A stretch of 12,415 bases of DNA from Candidatus Methanovirga meridionalis (lineage in GTDB: Archaea; Methanobacteriota; Methanobacteria; Methanobacteriales; Methanobacteriaceae), in NCBI GenBank assembly GCA_031289325.1, contig JAITPS010000199.1, positions 1 to 12,415 on the forward strand, read 5' to 3'. Shown here piece after piece: positions 1-8,320 of the stretch; position 1 is the stretch's first letter, and every line of letters starts with the position of its first letter. Both the position numbers and the translations under genes were made by a program. The notes beneath the pieces are model-generated. The model was not told the DNA's origin. It saw only the letters and a list, made by a program, of their open reading frames with translations, and ran no database searches.

Positions 1-120
1 AACTAATTTTTTTAATTAATATCTAATTTTTTTAATTAATAACTAATTTTTTTAATTAATAACTAATTTTTTTAATTAATAACTAATTTTTTTAATTAAT
101 AACTAATTTTTTTAATTAAT
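1..120. repeat. Tandem array, six 20-bp units
   Basis: Six head-to-tail copies of aactaatttttttaattaat run from the first base to 120. Five are identical; the second (21-40) begins atctaa instead of aactaa. Every unit ends in the palindrome ttaattaa. The array starts at the window edge, so its true length is unknown. It codes for nothing visible. It looks like a replication-slippage minisatellite rather than CRISPR, because there are no spacers between units. Confidence 0.95.
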
Positions 121-366
121 CATTTTCTCTATATTACAAATAAATTAAGTAATTAAATTTTAGCAATTAATGTTAATTAATTATAATTTTTTAATATTTA
201 AATGTAATCATTTAATTATTCAATATCTATTTTTTTAATTAATACCATTAAAAATATCTATTTTTTTAATTTCCATTTTAATCAAATATTTATTTAATCA
301 TATTTTATTTTTAAATGAGAATATTTTAACTCGCTTTAATAGCTTTAATTATTTTATAATCATTTT
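121..366. other. Gene-free AT-rich stretch downstream of mcrA
   Basis: No open frame with a plausible start and ribosome binding site, and no RNA gene, is visible between the 20-bp array and the mcrA terminator. The only structure is a degenerate repeat pair at 222-271. In related Methanobacteriales the mtr methyltransferase operon usually follows mcrA (recalled knowledge). No mtr coding sequence is present in the roughly 400 bases available here. Confidence 0.7.
222..271. repeat. Two 19-bp copies related to the edge array
   Basis: The sequence aatatctatttttttaatt occurs at 222-240 and again at 253-271. It closely matches the variant second unit of the edge array, read from position 18 (aatatctaattttttt...). 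These copies look like degenerate outliers of the same repeat family, suggesting the array was once longer or was seeded from a unit of this type. Confidence 0.75.
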
Positions 367-401
367 AAAAAAAAATAAAAAATAAATAGGTATTAAAATA
401 C

Positions 402-408
<7 letters not shown>
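367..408 (-). terminator. Intrinsic-type terminator of the mcr operon
   Basis: A perfect 11-bp stem pairs 383-393 with 398-408 around a 4-nt loop (394-397). On the minus strand it is followed at once by T6-A-T9 (382 down to 367). The mcrA stop codon (402-404) sits inside the upstream arm, so the hairpin begins as translation ends. Archaeal RNA polymerase terminates mainly on T-tracts, and here both a T-tract and a stem are present. This is the clear 3' end of the mcrBDCGA transcript. Confidence 0.85.
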
Positions 409-2057
<1,649 letters not shown>

Positions 2058-2071
2058 AATAATTACCTCCC

Positions 2072-2821
2072 TTATTCAGGGCAGAATCCTCCTTCGGATC
2101 TTGTAGCATGGATTTTGTGTAAAATTTCCACAGCATCTTTATCGTCTTTATAAGCTTCACCATCTATTCTGTAAATTGTGGTTTTACTTTTTAAAGTTTT
2201 TTCATCTAATGGTTCACCAAGAATAACAGGTTCATCAAGTTCTTTACCTATTTGATCTTTTACCATTTCAATTTTACCAGTTTCTTTGTTGAAAACTTGT
2301 CTTCTGAGCATGTCAAACATTACACCATTTTCATCAAGTCTTAAAGAGTGACCATGAACGGATTTTCCTCTGATACCTGTTCTTGCAGGGTCGAAATATT
2401 CAGTTTCTATTAATTCCTTAGAAATTCTTTCTAAATCTCTTTCCCTTGCTTCTATAATCTGTCTACCAGATAATGTACCAGCATCTACTCCTCTGTATCT
2501 GTTTAAGTAAGATCTTGATCTTAAATAAGGTTGAGCTGGAGCAAAATACATTGAATCTACAAATTGTATGTATCTTACTCTATCACCAGCTTTTGCACCG
2601 TCGATAGGTTCAACAATTTCTCTAATGTGATCATCAGGCTCATCTATTTCATCTAATGGTGGGTGAACACTTTTATATTCTTCACCTGGAGCTCTGTGAC
2701 CTAATATTTTTACTACACCCTCATCAGAAATTTCTCTTAGTTTTTCTAATTTGTAAGTAGGGTCTGTGAAATTTCTTCTATTTTGAGCAACTTGTGTAGT
2801 TCCTGGATAATATTGTGCCAT
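2072..2821 (-). CDS. mcrG: Methyl-coenzyme M reductase I subunit gamma
   Basis: This is the gamma subunit (249 aa), the usual family length, which packs against alpha and beta and lines part of the coenzyme M and F430 pocket. The N-terminus (MAQYYPGTTQVAQNRR) and the block containing LSGRQIIEARERD are typical. Arg120 falls at the position known to contact coenzyme M in the Methanothermobacter structure. It lies between mcrC (3-bp gap) and mcrA (14-bp gap). A strong AGGAGGTG at 2830-2837 is placed 8 bases before the ATG and lies inside the last codons of mcrC, so translation of the two genes is probably coupled. Confidence 0.98.
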   Translation of the reverse strand: MAQYYPGTTQVAQNRRNFTDPTYKLEKLREISDEGVVKILGHRAPGEEYKSVHPPLDEIDEPDDHIREIVEPIDGAKAGDRVRYIQFVDSMYFAPAQPYLRSRSYLNRYRGVDAGTLSGRQIIEARERDLERISKELIETEYFDPARTGIRGKSVHGHSLRLDENGVMFDMLRRQVFNKETGKIEMVKDQIGKELDEPVILGEPLDEKTLKSKTTIYRIDGEAYKDDKDAVEILHKIHATRSEGGFCPE

Positions 2822-2824
2822 AAA

Positions 2825-3421
2825 TCATGCACCTCCTAATGCTAATTTAACTTTTCTAATAATCTCATCTAATTTCTCTTGAGAGCAAGTTTCCCCTCTA
2901 ATAACACCAGTAACCATATTAAAAATTTGACCTTTAGTTTTTACATCATCGGGCATAACTTTAGATGTTCTAACACCTATTTTAGCAAAGTCTTCAAAAT
3001 CAACAGGATATTCACAAATAATTACACAAGGTCTGTCTGTATTTCTTAAGATAAGCCTTGCCTTGTAAATAAGATGATTTCTAACTCCACCTAAATGTAT
3101 TACAAGAAGTTTAAATCTATTCATTTGAAGAATTTCTTTTTCTGTTAATCCAAATAGACTTCCTCCACCTACATGAGGAACATCACCTGGAACACCAGCA
3201 CCAGCATTTAATATCATTGTACTTGTTAAAACATTGGCTTCACGAAGAGCAAAAGTAATTTCACAAACTGGTTTTGTAATATGTCTTTTACCTGGAGACA
3301 TTCCAATAGCTAATACATCTGCTCCACATTCAGCAAATGTACCTCTTTGGGCAATTCCTCCACCTTCACCAAGACCCATTGTTTCTCTACAATCAACAAC
3401 ATGAGTAGATTTTCCAATCAT
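2825..3421 (-). CDS. mcrC: MCR operon protein C, activation component
   Basis: McrC (198 aa) is not part of the purified holoenzyme. It has been reported in the ATP-dependent complex that activates MCR by reducing its nickel. The sequence matches the family end to end: an N-terminal MIGKSTHVVDCRE block, a glycine-rich segment (GEGGGIAQRG, residues 18-27), cysteines at 11, 32, 53, 132, 136 and 179, and the C-terminal KVKLALGGA. Its presence between mcrD and mcrG marks this as the mcr (type I) operon, because the mrt isoenzyme operon lacks a C gene. The start matches the family N-terminus, yet no convincing Shine-Dalgarno sequence precedes it and a 94-bp spacer separates it from mcrD. Its own 3' end carries the mcrG ribosome binding site. 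Confidence 0.96.
   Translation of the reverse strand: MIGKSTHVVDCRETMGLGEGGGIAQRGTFAECGADVLAIGMSPGKRHITKPVCEITFALREANVLTSTMILNAGAGVPGDVPHVGGGSLFGLTEKEILQMNRFKLLVIHLGGVRNHLIYKARLILRNTDRPCVIICEYPVDFEDFAKIGVRTSKVMPDDVKTKGQIFNMVTGVIRGETCSQEKLDEIIRKVKLALGGA
2830..2837 (-). promoter_or_regulatory. mcrG ribosome binding site inside mcrC
   Basis: AGGAGGTG on the minus strand overlaps the codons for the conserved Leu-Gly-Gly-Ala tail of McrC and stands 8 bases from the mcrG ATG. The site is long and near-perfect. It suits the need for much more gamma subunit than McrC from the same message, and it sets the mcrG start. Confidence 0.85.
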
Positions 3422-3515
3422 AATATCATTTATTTTTATATTGTGCTACTAAATAATCAAAGTTTATATGATACCTTAATATCTATAACCTAAAGCTAAT
3501 AAAACCAAATATGGT
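3422..3515 (-). promoter_or_regulatory. mcrD-mcrC spacer with a possible internal promoter
   Basis: This 94-bp spacer is the longest gap inside the operon; the others are 3, 14 and 43 bp. On the minus strand it holds a TATA-like CATATAAACT at 3461-3470, about 40 bases before the mcrC ATG. That is compatible with transcription starting some 20 bases upstream of the gene. The bases just before the ATG (GATATT) contain no GGAGG or GGTGA. A weak 4-bp hairpin followed by TTTT lies directly after mcrD (3504-3515 and beyond), which could be a leaky end or an RNA processing point. All of this is inference from sequence alone. Confidence 0.3.
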
Positions 3516-3968
3516 TTAATCTTTTTTAAAAATAGTCACTCTGTCTTTAAGCTTTGCAGATTGATCAGTCATCCCAATTAATTCATCGGGAATACTCTTA
3601 TTACCATACTTAATGCTATCAGTAACAGTTTTTTGAGTTCTAATAAATTTCCCAATATCAATATCAAAGCCAAATGGTAATAATTCTTTACATATTTCAT
3701 GGATACTATCTTTAACTTCAACAATATTAAAGTCATTAGAAATATCAATAAAAATACGACCTGTTTTTATTTTAAGATCAATTTCTTTACCATTAACAGT
3801 TATAACTCTTCTTTCACCATATTTTGGATTTTCATTAGGATCTTCAGGTGGAAGTCGTGGACCTTGAATAACAGTTCTTTTAACACCATCAAGGGCTTCA
3901 ATTTCATTTAACAACATTTCTGTTCTATCTGAACCTAAAATCCTATGTGGAAACACTTGTAAATCCAT
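3516..3968 (-). CDS. mcrD: MCR operon protein D, assembly chaperone
   Basis: McrD (150 aa) is a small cytoplasmic protein encoded in nearly all mcr and mrt operons. It binds MCR, and current evidence assigns it a role in assembly, possibly F430 insertion, though it is absent from the active enzyme. The family N-terminus (DLQVFPHRILGSDRTE) and the motif VIQGPRLPP (residues 33-41) are recognisable; the C-terminal half is charged and less conserved. Translation is set by GAGG at 3977-3980, eight bases before the ATG. It follows mcrB by 43 bp and is clearly co-transcribed with it. The mcrC gene lies 94 bp further on, an unusual gap. Confidence 0.95.
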   Translation of the reverse strand: MDLQVFPHRILGSDRTEMLLNEIEALDGVKRTVIQGPRLPPEDPNENPKYGERRVITVNGKEIDLKIKTGRIFIDISNDFNIVEVKDSIHEICKELLPFGFDIDIGKFIRTQKTVTDSIKYGNKSIPDELIGMTDQSAKLKDRVTIFKKD

Positions 3969-4011
3969 GTTTTTTTCCTCTAAGATTCATTAGATTTTTA
4001 TTTGAGATTAG

Positions 4012-5346
4012 TTAGATTTGGCCTTTAATATCGGCAGCTGCCTCTGCAACATATTTGAGTGGTTCTCTAAATTCATCTACTGTACTAAATACTTCTTTAA
4101 TTAATCCAGAAGTGGCTTCTGGTGAGAAAAGTTGAGTACCTGCATCTAAACACATCGCAGCTACAACACAAGGGATACAGAATCCTTTACTGTGTCTTGT
4201 AACAATGTGATTACCATTAAATAGACCAGGACCTCCACCACCATAAATAGAGTGACTAAAGAATGAAAATCCTACAGCTACACCTTCACCTCTACCGAAA
4301 TCTACACCTGGAAGACCAGTTGCAAATTCAATTGAGTCATTGAAATACAAAATACTGGAAGGTACACCTTGAGCAGCTCTTGCAGCACCAACATTTACCA
4401 TAACAGCAGCAGCTGAACCAGCAGCAACATATGCATTCCATTTTGCTAAATCATTAGCAGCATATTCAGTGAATCCATTGAGATCTTTTTCTACTTTAAT
4501 TACACCATCAGCTGAAGCTTTCTCAACAGTTCCATTGATTATGTTAGCAATGGTTCCTTCTTTAGCAGATTCATTGACTAAATCTAAAACAAAATTATCT
4601 GCATTCATACCTTGATAAGCTAAACCTAATAAATGTAATCTTTCAAATGAACCAATAGCATCTCCCATTTCAAACATAGCAGTTTGTTCTAAAATAGAAG
4701 AAAGTGCTGTTCCTTGTAAAGTATTTTTTAAAGTAGCAGCAGCCATGTGGTTAGCTGTGATATTTCTTAAAGCATAACCTGCACCTTCAAGCTTTTGTGG
4801 AATATCTAACATAGTTGCAAGGTTAGAACCCATATAATCAACAGATTGAGGATATCTACCTAAAATTGCAGCTTTTACCATATTAGCATTATACATATCT
4901 ACTTCATCAAACTGATTGATAATAGATTGTACCAAAGCAGTAGATGTAGCTAATGTAGATACAGAATATTCTGCTGCAACATTTAATCTTGCATTTGGAA
5001 TTTGAACTAAAATTCTTTTTCCACCAGCTAAGAGTTCTACTCTTGTATCATCATCTTCAGTTACCTGAATCATATCTTTGACTGACTCTGCAAGAGCACC
5101 AGCATTTCCTACAAGATCAAGGTCTAATTCTCTTCCTAAAATCTTACAAGCTTTTCCACCGACACTCGCAGTTTTCAAAGCATTTTCTATACCTTCTAAG
5201 TTTACAGCTACAGTTCTTTTAATACCATTCACGATACTTTTAATTGCAGGATTATGTAGTGGACTTAATGCTTCTATAGGTACATCAGATTCAACTTCTT
5301 TACCTCTGTCGTCGTATAGATCGACTTTATCATCAAACTTCGCCAT
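4012..5346 (-). CDS. mcrB: Methyl-coenzyme M reductase I subunit beta
   Basis: This is the beta subunit (444 aa) and first gene of the operon. Tyr368 in SHSIYGGGGPG and His380 in FNGNHIVTRHSKGF correspond, after a one-residue shift, to Tyr367 (active site) and His379 (coenzyme B phosphate binding) of the Methanothermobacter protein as I recall it. The N-terminus MAKFDDKVDLYDDRG and the tail REPLKYVAEAAADIK are typical of type I beta subunits. The start is set by a strong AGGAGGG at 5352-5358, five bases upstream. The upstream region (5347 onwards) must carry the operon promoter, since no other gene lies there. Confidence 0.99.
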   Translation of the reverse strand: MAKFDDKVDLYDDRGKEVESDVPIEALSPLHNPAIKSIVNGIKRTVAVNLEGIENALKTASVGGKACKILGRELDLDLVGNAGALAESVKDMIQVTEDDDTRVELLAGGKRILVQIPNARLNVAAEYSVSTLATSTALVQSIINQFDEVDMYNANMVKAAILGRYPQSVDYMGSNLATMLDIPQKLEGAGYALRNITANHMAAATLKNTLQGTALSSILEQTAMFEMGDAIGSFERLHLLGLAYQGMNADNFVLDLVNESAKEGTIANIINGTVEKASADGVIKVEKDLNGFTEYAANDLAKWNAYVAAGSAAAVMVNVGAARAAQGVPSSILYFNDSIEFATGLPGVDFGRGEGVAVGFSFFSHSIYGGGGPGLFNGNHIVTRHSKGFCIPCVVAAMCLDAGTQLFSPEATSGLIKEVFSTVDEFREPLKYVAEAAADIKGQI

Positions 5347-5351
5347 TTTTT

Positions 5352-5516
5352 CCCTCCTAACTAAATATAGTTAATAAATATACCATACAACCCAGAAATT
5401 AAATTTTAAGATGGAATTGTTAAATTTAGGTATCTATTGAATTATTCATAAAGAAAATTTACAATATAACCTAATTTTTGGTATACGAATTCTAATTTAT
5501 TTGGTATATATAATAA
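5352..5516 (-). promoter_or_regulatory. mcr operon leader and probable promoter region
   Basis: Reading toward mcrB on the minus strand, TATA-like elements occur at about 5504-5514 (TTATATATAC) and 5461-5470 (TTATATTGTA). Another near 5377-5384 is too close to the gene to leave room for the ribosome binding site at 5352-5358. Either of the first two would give a leader of roughly 90-130 nt. Two direct repeats lie among them: ctaatttttggtata at 5471-5485 and ctaatttatttggtata at 5492-5508 (plus-strand reading), starting 21 bp apart. That is about two helical turns, as expected for tandem regulator sites. Which TATA is used cannot be decided from the sequence. Confidence 0.4.
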
Positions 5517-5980
5517 AGTTTACCCTTGAGATTAATTAGTAAAGTTTATAAAGGATAAGATATTCACAATTTATATAAACTATTAAGATAAATAATAAAT
5601 TAAGTAATAATCTAATTTATATAGCATAGAAACATTATATAATGCTTAAATAAGCAACAGTGTATGCTCATTATTAACTAAAAATACTTAAAAATTTTTG
5701 ATTAAAATTTCTACTAAAATTTTGCTTTGTACAAGCTCCATTTTTAATTTCAATCCAAATTTAAAAAAATAATTTTCTTAAATTGACAGCATTGCTTATC
5801 CTTACTATTAACTATATAATATATAATAATTATATTTATTTAAAAATAATATTAATAAATACCAAATAATTTCAGTGAAAATGTATATTCTATTGAAAAA
5901 GGCGATAACACTAAACGATCGAAAATTTAAGTTAGAAAACAATTTACTTGTATTGAAATTACTTATTTTTTAAAATAAAT

Positions 5981-6269
5981 ATAAATTATAGTAGCTTTGG
6001 TAAAGTTTTTAATAAATAATTTTTTTAAAAATGAAATTAAAATATATTTATTTAAAATATATTTATTTAAAATTAGTTATATTAATTAAAATAAGTTTAT
6101 ATTATTTAAAATTGAAAATTATAGATTTTTATAAATTATAGTAGCTTTGGTAAAGTTTTTAATAAATAATTTTTTTAAAAATGAATATTATTAAAATATA
6201 TTTATTTAAAATTAGTTATATTAATCAAAATATGTTTATATTATTTAAAATTGAAAATTATGGATTTTT
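5981..6269. repeat. Tandem duplication of a ~145-bp unit
   Basis: Unit 1 (5981-6130, 150 bp) and unit 2 (6131-6269, 139 bp) abut exactly. The first 55 bases are identical, including gtagctttggtaaagttttt. The rest differ by a few substitutions and by an internal 15-bp duplication (aaaatatatttattt) present only in unit 1. The high identity in such AT-rich DNA indicates a recent event. No open frame spans the unit. Confidence 0.9.
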
Positions 6270-6600
6270 ATAAATTAATATTTAAAATTAAATAATTTGA
6301 TAAAATTTATTATTCAAAGTTTAAAGATTATATATCATTAAATTAGCAGATACTAATTACTTTTTAAAATAAACAAAATGTCTGAAAAATATAAAAAATT
6401 AACGGGATTTCCATGAATATTTAGTATAATTTATCGCTAAATATTATATATTTTTTAAAAGTACAAATTTTTTGAAAGATAATTCTTAAAATAAAGTTTT
6501 ATGATCTTCAAATTAAAAAATGACAGTTTTTAAACAATTAAAATTCAAAGTAAAATTTTTAGTCGATGCATATAGCTTTGATTTTAAATTCAGAAGATTT

Positions 6601-6660
6601 AAAAATGTTTATTTTAATTAAATAGAATTTAAAAATGTTTATTTTAATTAAATAGAATTC
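6601..6660. repeat. 30-bp tandem duplication
   Basis: Two adjacent 30-bp copies beginning aaaaatgtttattttaatta differ only in their last base (6630 t versus 6660 c). There is no coding potential. It is one of a series of two-copy slippage duplications in this intergenic region. Confidence 0.9.
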
Positions 6661-6931
6661 AAATTTTAATTTATATTATATTGATTCTATTTAAAAATTT
6701 GGAAGTATTTAAGTTATAATTTTGAATTTGAAGAAATTATCTATTGTACTTTTCAAAATTATCATAAAATAGTTCTTAAAATAAGTTAAACATCAATTCA
6801 ACTATCTTGGATTTTTCATGATAATCAAACACCTTAACAAACAATATATAAATACTTATAATATCTAAGAATATGATAAATAGTTGAAATAGTTCATGTT
6901 TAAATTGAAATCATTGTCAAACACTATGAAT

Positions 6932-6969
6932 AAATTAAAACTAAATAAATAAATTAAAACTAAGTAAAT
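6932..6969. repeat. 19-bp tandem duplication
   Basis: aaattaaaactaaataaat at 6932-6950 is followed directly by aaattaaaactaagtaaat at 6951-6969, with one mismatch. It is non-coding. Confidence 0.85.
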
Positions 6970-7100
6970 AAATAAAAATCTATTTTTGATAGAATTAAAG
7001 TTAAAATAAAAGAAAATTATTCCAGAAATTTATTCCAATAAAATAAAAATAAAGATGGAAAACATTGTTCATCCCCTATATATCAAATAATATATAAAAA

Positions 7101-7150
7101 ATTAATAAATAATTAATAAATAATTAATAAAAAATTAATAAAAAATTAAT
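7101..7150. repeat. 11-bp tandem array, about 4.5 copies
   Basis: attaataaata occurs twice (7101-7122), then attaataaaaa twice (7123-7144), then a partial attaat. The 11-bp period is close to one helical turn, so the A-tracts recur on one face of the DNA and may bend it. This lies about 190 bp upstream of moaA. Confidence 0.85.
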
Positions 7151-7191
7151 CCTTTCATTGTTTAAGTTTTCTTTGAAAATAATTTTTAAGC

Positions 7192-7221
7192 AATTTAAAC
7201 TTTAAAAATTTAAACTTTAAA
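7192..7221. repeat. 15-bp tandem duplication
   Basis: aatttaaactttaaa is present at 7192-7206 and again at 7207-7221, with no mismatch. It overlaps the start of the 20-bp duplication that follows. Confidence 0.85.
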
Positions 7222-7255
7222 AAGATTATTTATAGTTTAAAAAGATTATTTATAG
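7216..7255. repeat. 20-bp tandem duplication upstream of moaA
   Basis: tttaaaaagattatttatag occurs at 7216-7235 and 7236-7255, a perfect head-to-tail repeat. It ends 8 bases before the putative moaA TATA element. It could double a regulator site there, but may simply be slippage like its neighbours. Confidence 0.85.
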
Positions 7256-7262
7256 AATAAAA

Positions 7263-7333
7263 TGTATATAATAACTTAATTATAATAATTAAGGTTTAAT
7301 AATCTATACTATTTTTATAAGTTATTTTTGTGA
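7263..7333 (+). promoter_or_regulatory. moaA promoter and ribosome binding site
   Basis: The TATA element tgtatataata (7263-7273) stands about 70 bp before the moaA ATG, predicting a start near 7295 and a leader of about 45 nt. The identical 11-mer occurs in the feoA promoter region on the other strand. The word aattaaggtttaa (7288-7300) is also shared with the feoA upstream region. GTGA at 7330-7333, six bases from the ATG, is the only Shine-Dalgarno-like match and supports the start at 7340. Confidence 0.5.
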
Positions 7334-7339
7334 AACAAT

Positions 7340-8320
7340 ATGTTGAATAATGATTATAATAATTCTAAGACTGATCATGATAATAAAAAGATAATAGATG
7401 GCTTTAATCGCCCTATAATTTCACTTAGAATTTCTTTAACTAATAGATGTAATTTTGATTGTATTTATTGTCACCATGATGGAATGTTACTTTCTAAATC
7501 AGAAATGAGTCCTGATGAGATCTATCAAATACTTAAGATAGCTAAAAAGTTGGGTATTAAGAAAATAAGATATTCTGGCGGAGAACCACTTGTAAGGGAT
7601 GATATTGTTGAAATAATTAAGAAAACTTCATCACTTAACTTTAAAGATATTTCAATTACAAGCAATGGTGTTTTATTAGAAAAATATGGAAAAGACCTTA
7701 TTGATGCTGGATTAAATCGAATTAATATTAGTTTAGATACATTGAATCCTGATACTTATAAGTTTATTACAAAAAGTACACAATCTTTAGATAATGTTAA
7801 AAATGGAATATTATCTGTGGCTAACTTAGGTCTTTATCCTATAAAAATTAATATGGTGGTTATGAATAATATAAATAATAATGAAATATGTAGTATGTTT
7901 AAATTTTGCAGGGATAATGGTTTAATACTTCAGTTAATTGAGTTAATGAAATCAGATTATAATAATTTATATGATAAGTATCATTTTAATATGAACTCTC
8001 TTGAGGATAAATTTGAAAAATTAGCTGATAATGTTAAGACAAGAAGGTTTATGCAGGATAGAAAAAAATATTATATTGGTGGTGGTGAAGTTGAAATTGT
8101 AAAACCTATGGATAACACCAAATTTTGTAAGAATTGTACTCGACTTAGAATTACTCCTGAAGGCTTTATTAAACCTTGTTTACTTAAAAATGATAATTTA
8201 GTTAACATTATTAAATACATTAGAAATAATTCTTCTAAAGAAAAACTTGAAGAACTATTTCTAAAAGGTATTAATAATAGAAAACCTTACTATAATGAAG
8301 ATATCACTGAAATCCTATAA
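7340..8320 (+). CDS. moaA: GTP 3',8-cyclase, molybdopterin biosynthesis
   Basis: MoaA is a radical SAM enzyme that cyclises GTP, giving cyclic pyranopterin monophosphate with MoaC in the first step of Mo/W-cofactor synthesis. In methanogens that cofactor serves formylmethanofuran and formate dehydrogenases. The protein has 326 aa. Cys37, Cys41 and Cys44 form the CxxxCxxC of the SAM cluster, followed by SGGEPL (79-84). Cys263, Cys266 and Cys280 form the second cluster that binds GTP. Arg30, Arg268 and Arg270 match the three GTP-contacting arginines of the Staphylococcus enzyme. The family's C-terminal Gly-Gly, known from bacterial and human proteins, is absent; the chain ends TEIL. The N-terminal 20 residues are an asparagine- and lysine-rich extension. 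The gene stands alone on the plus strand and its last 17 bp overlap the end of feoB. Confidence 0.93.
   Translation: MLNNDYNNSKTDHDNKKIIDGFNRPIISLRISLTNRCNFDCIYCHHDGMLLSKSEMSPDEIYQILKIAKKLGIKKIRYSGGEPLVRDDIVEIIKKTSSLNFKDISITSNGVLLEKYGKDLIDAGLNRINISLDTLNPDTYKFITKSTQSLDNVKNGILSVANLGLYPIKINMVVMNNINNNEICSMFKFCRDNGLILQLIELMKSDYNNLYDKYHFNMNSLEDKFEKLADNVKTRRFMQDRKKYYIGGGEVEIVKPMDNTKFCKNCTRLRITPEGFIKPCLLKNDNLVNIIKYIRNNSSKEKLEELFLKGINNRKPYYNEDITEIL

Larger units (their letters stand above)
5517..7262. other. Long gene-free region between mcr and moaA
   Basis: About 1.75 kb with no supported gene or RNA. Composition is almost pure A and T with only scattered short GC-bearing words, such as gtagctttgg in the 150-bp duplication. 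The longest frame with any start signal is 30 codons at 5881-5973, preceded by GTGA, and its product (MYILLKKAITLND...) is unlike anything I know. The stretch carries at least six tandem duplications listed separately. A tRNA or other structured RNA would stand out by its GC content in this background, and none does. Confidence 0.75.

Noticed and set aside
5643..5660. Hairpin gctta-aa-taagc as a small RNA or terminator
   Set aside because: The stem is 5 bp with no T-tract and no gene ending nearby; chance is sufficient.
5881..5973. Small gene of 30 codons with GTGA before the ATG
   Set aside because: The composition is slightly less AT-biased than its surroundings, but the product is not recognisable and no conservation can be tested. 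A frame of this length is expected by chance.
5517..7262. tRNA or rRNA gene in the long intergenic region
   Set aside because: Stable RNA genes would appear as GC-rich islands in this background. None is present, and no T-loop-like GGTTCGA motif was seen.
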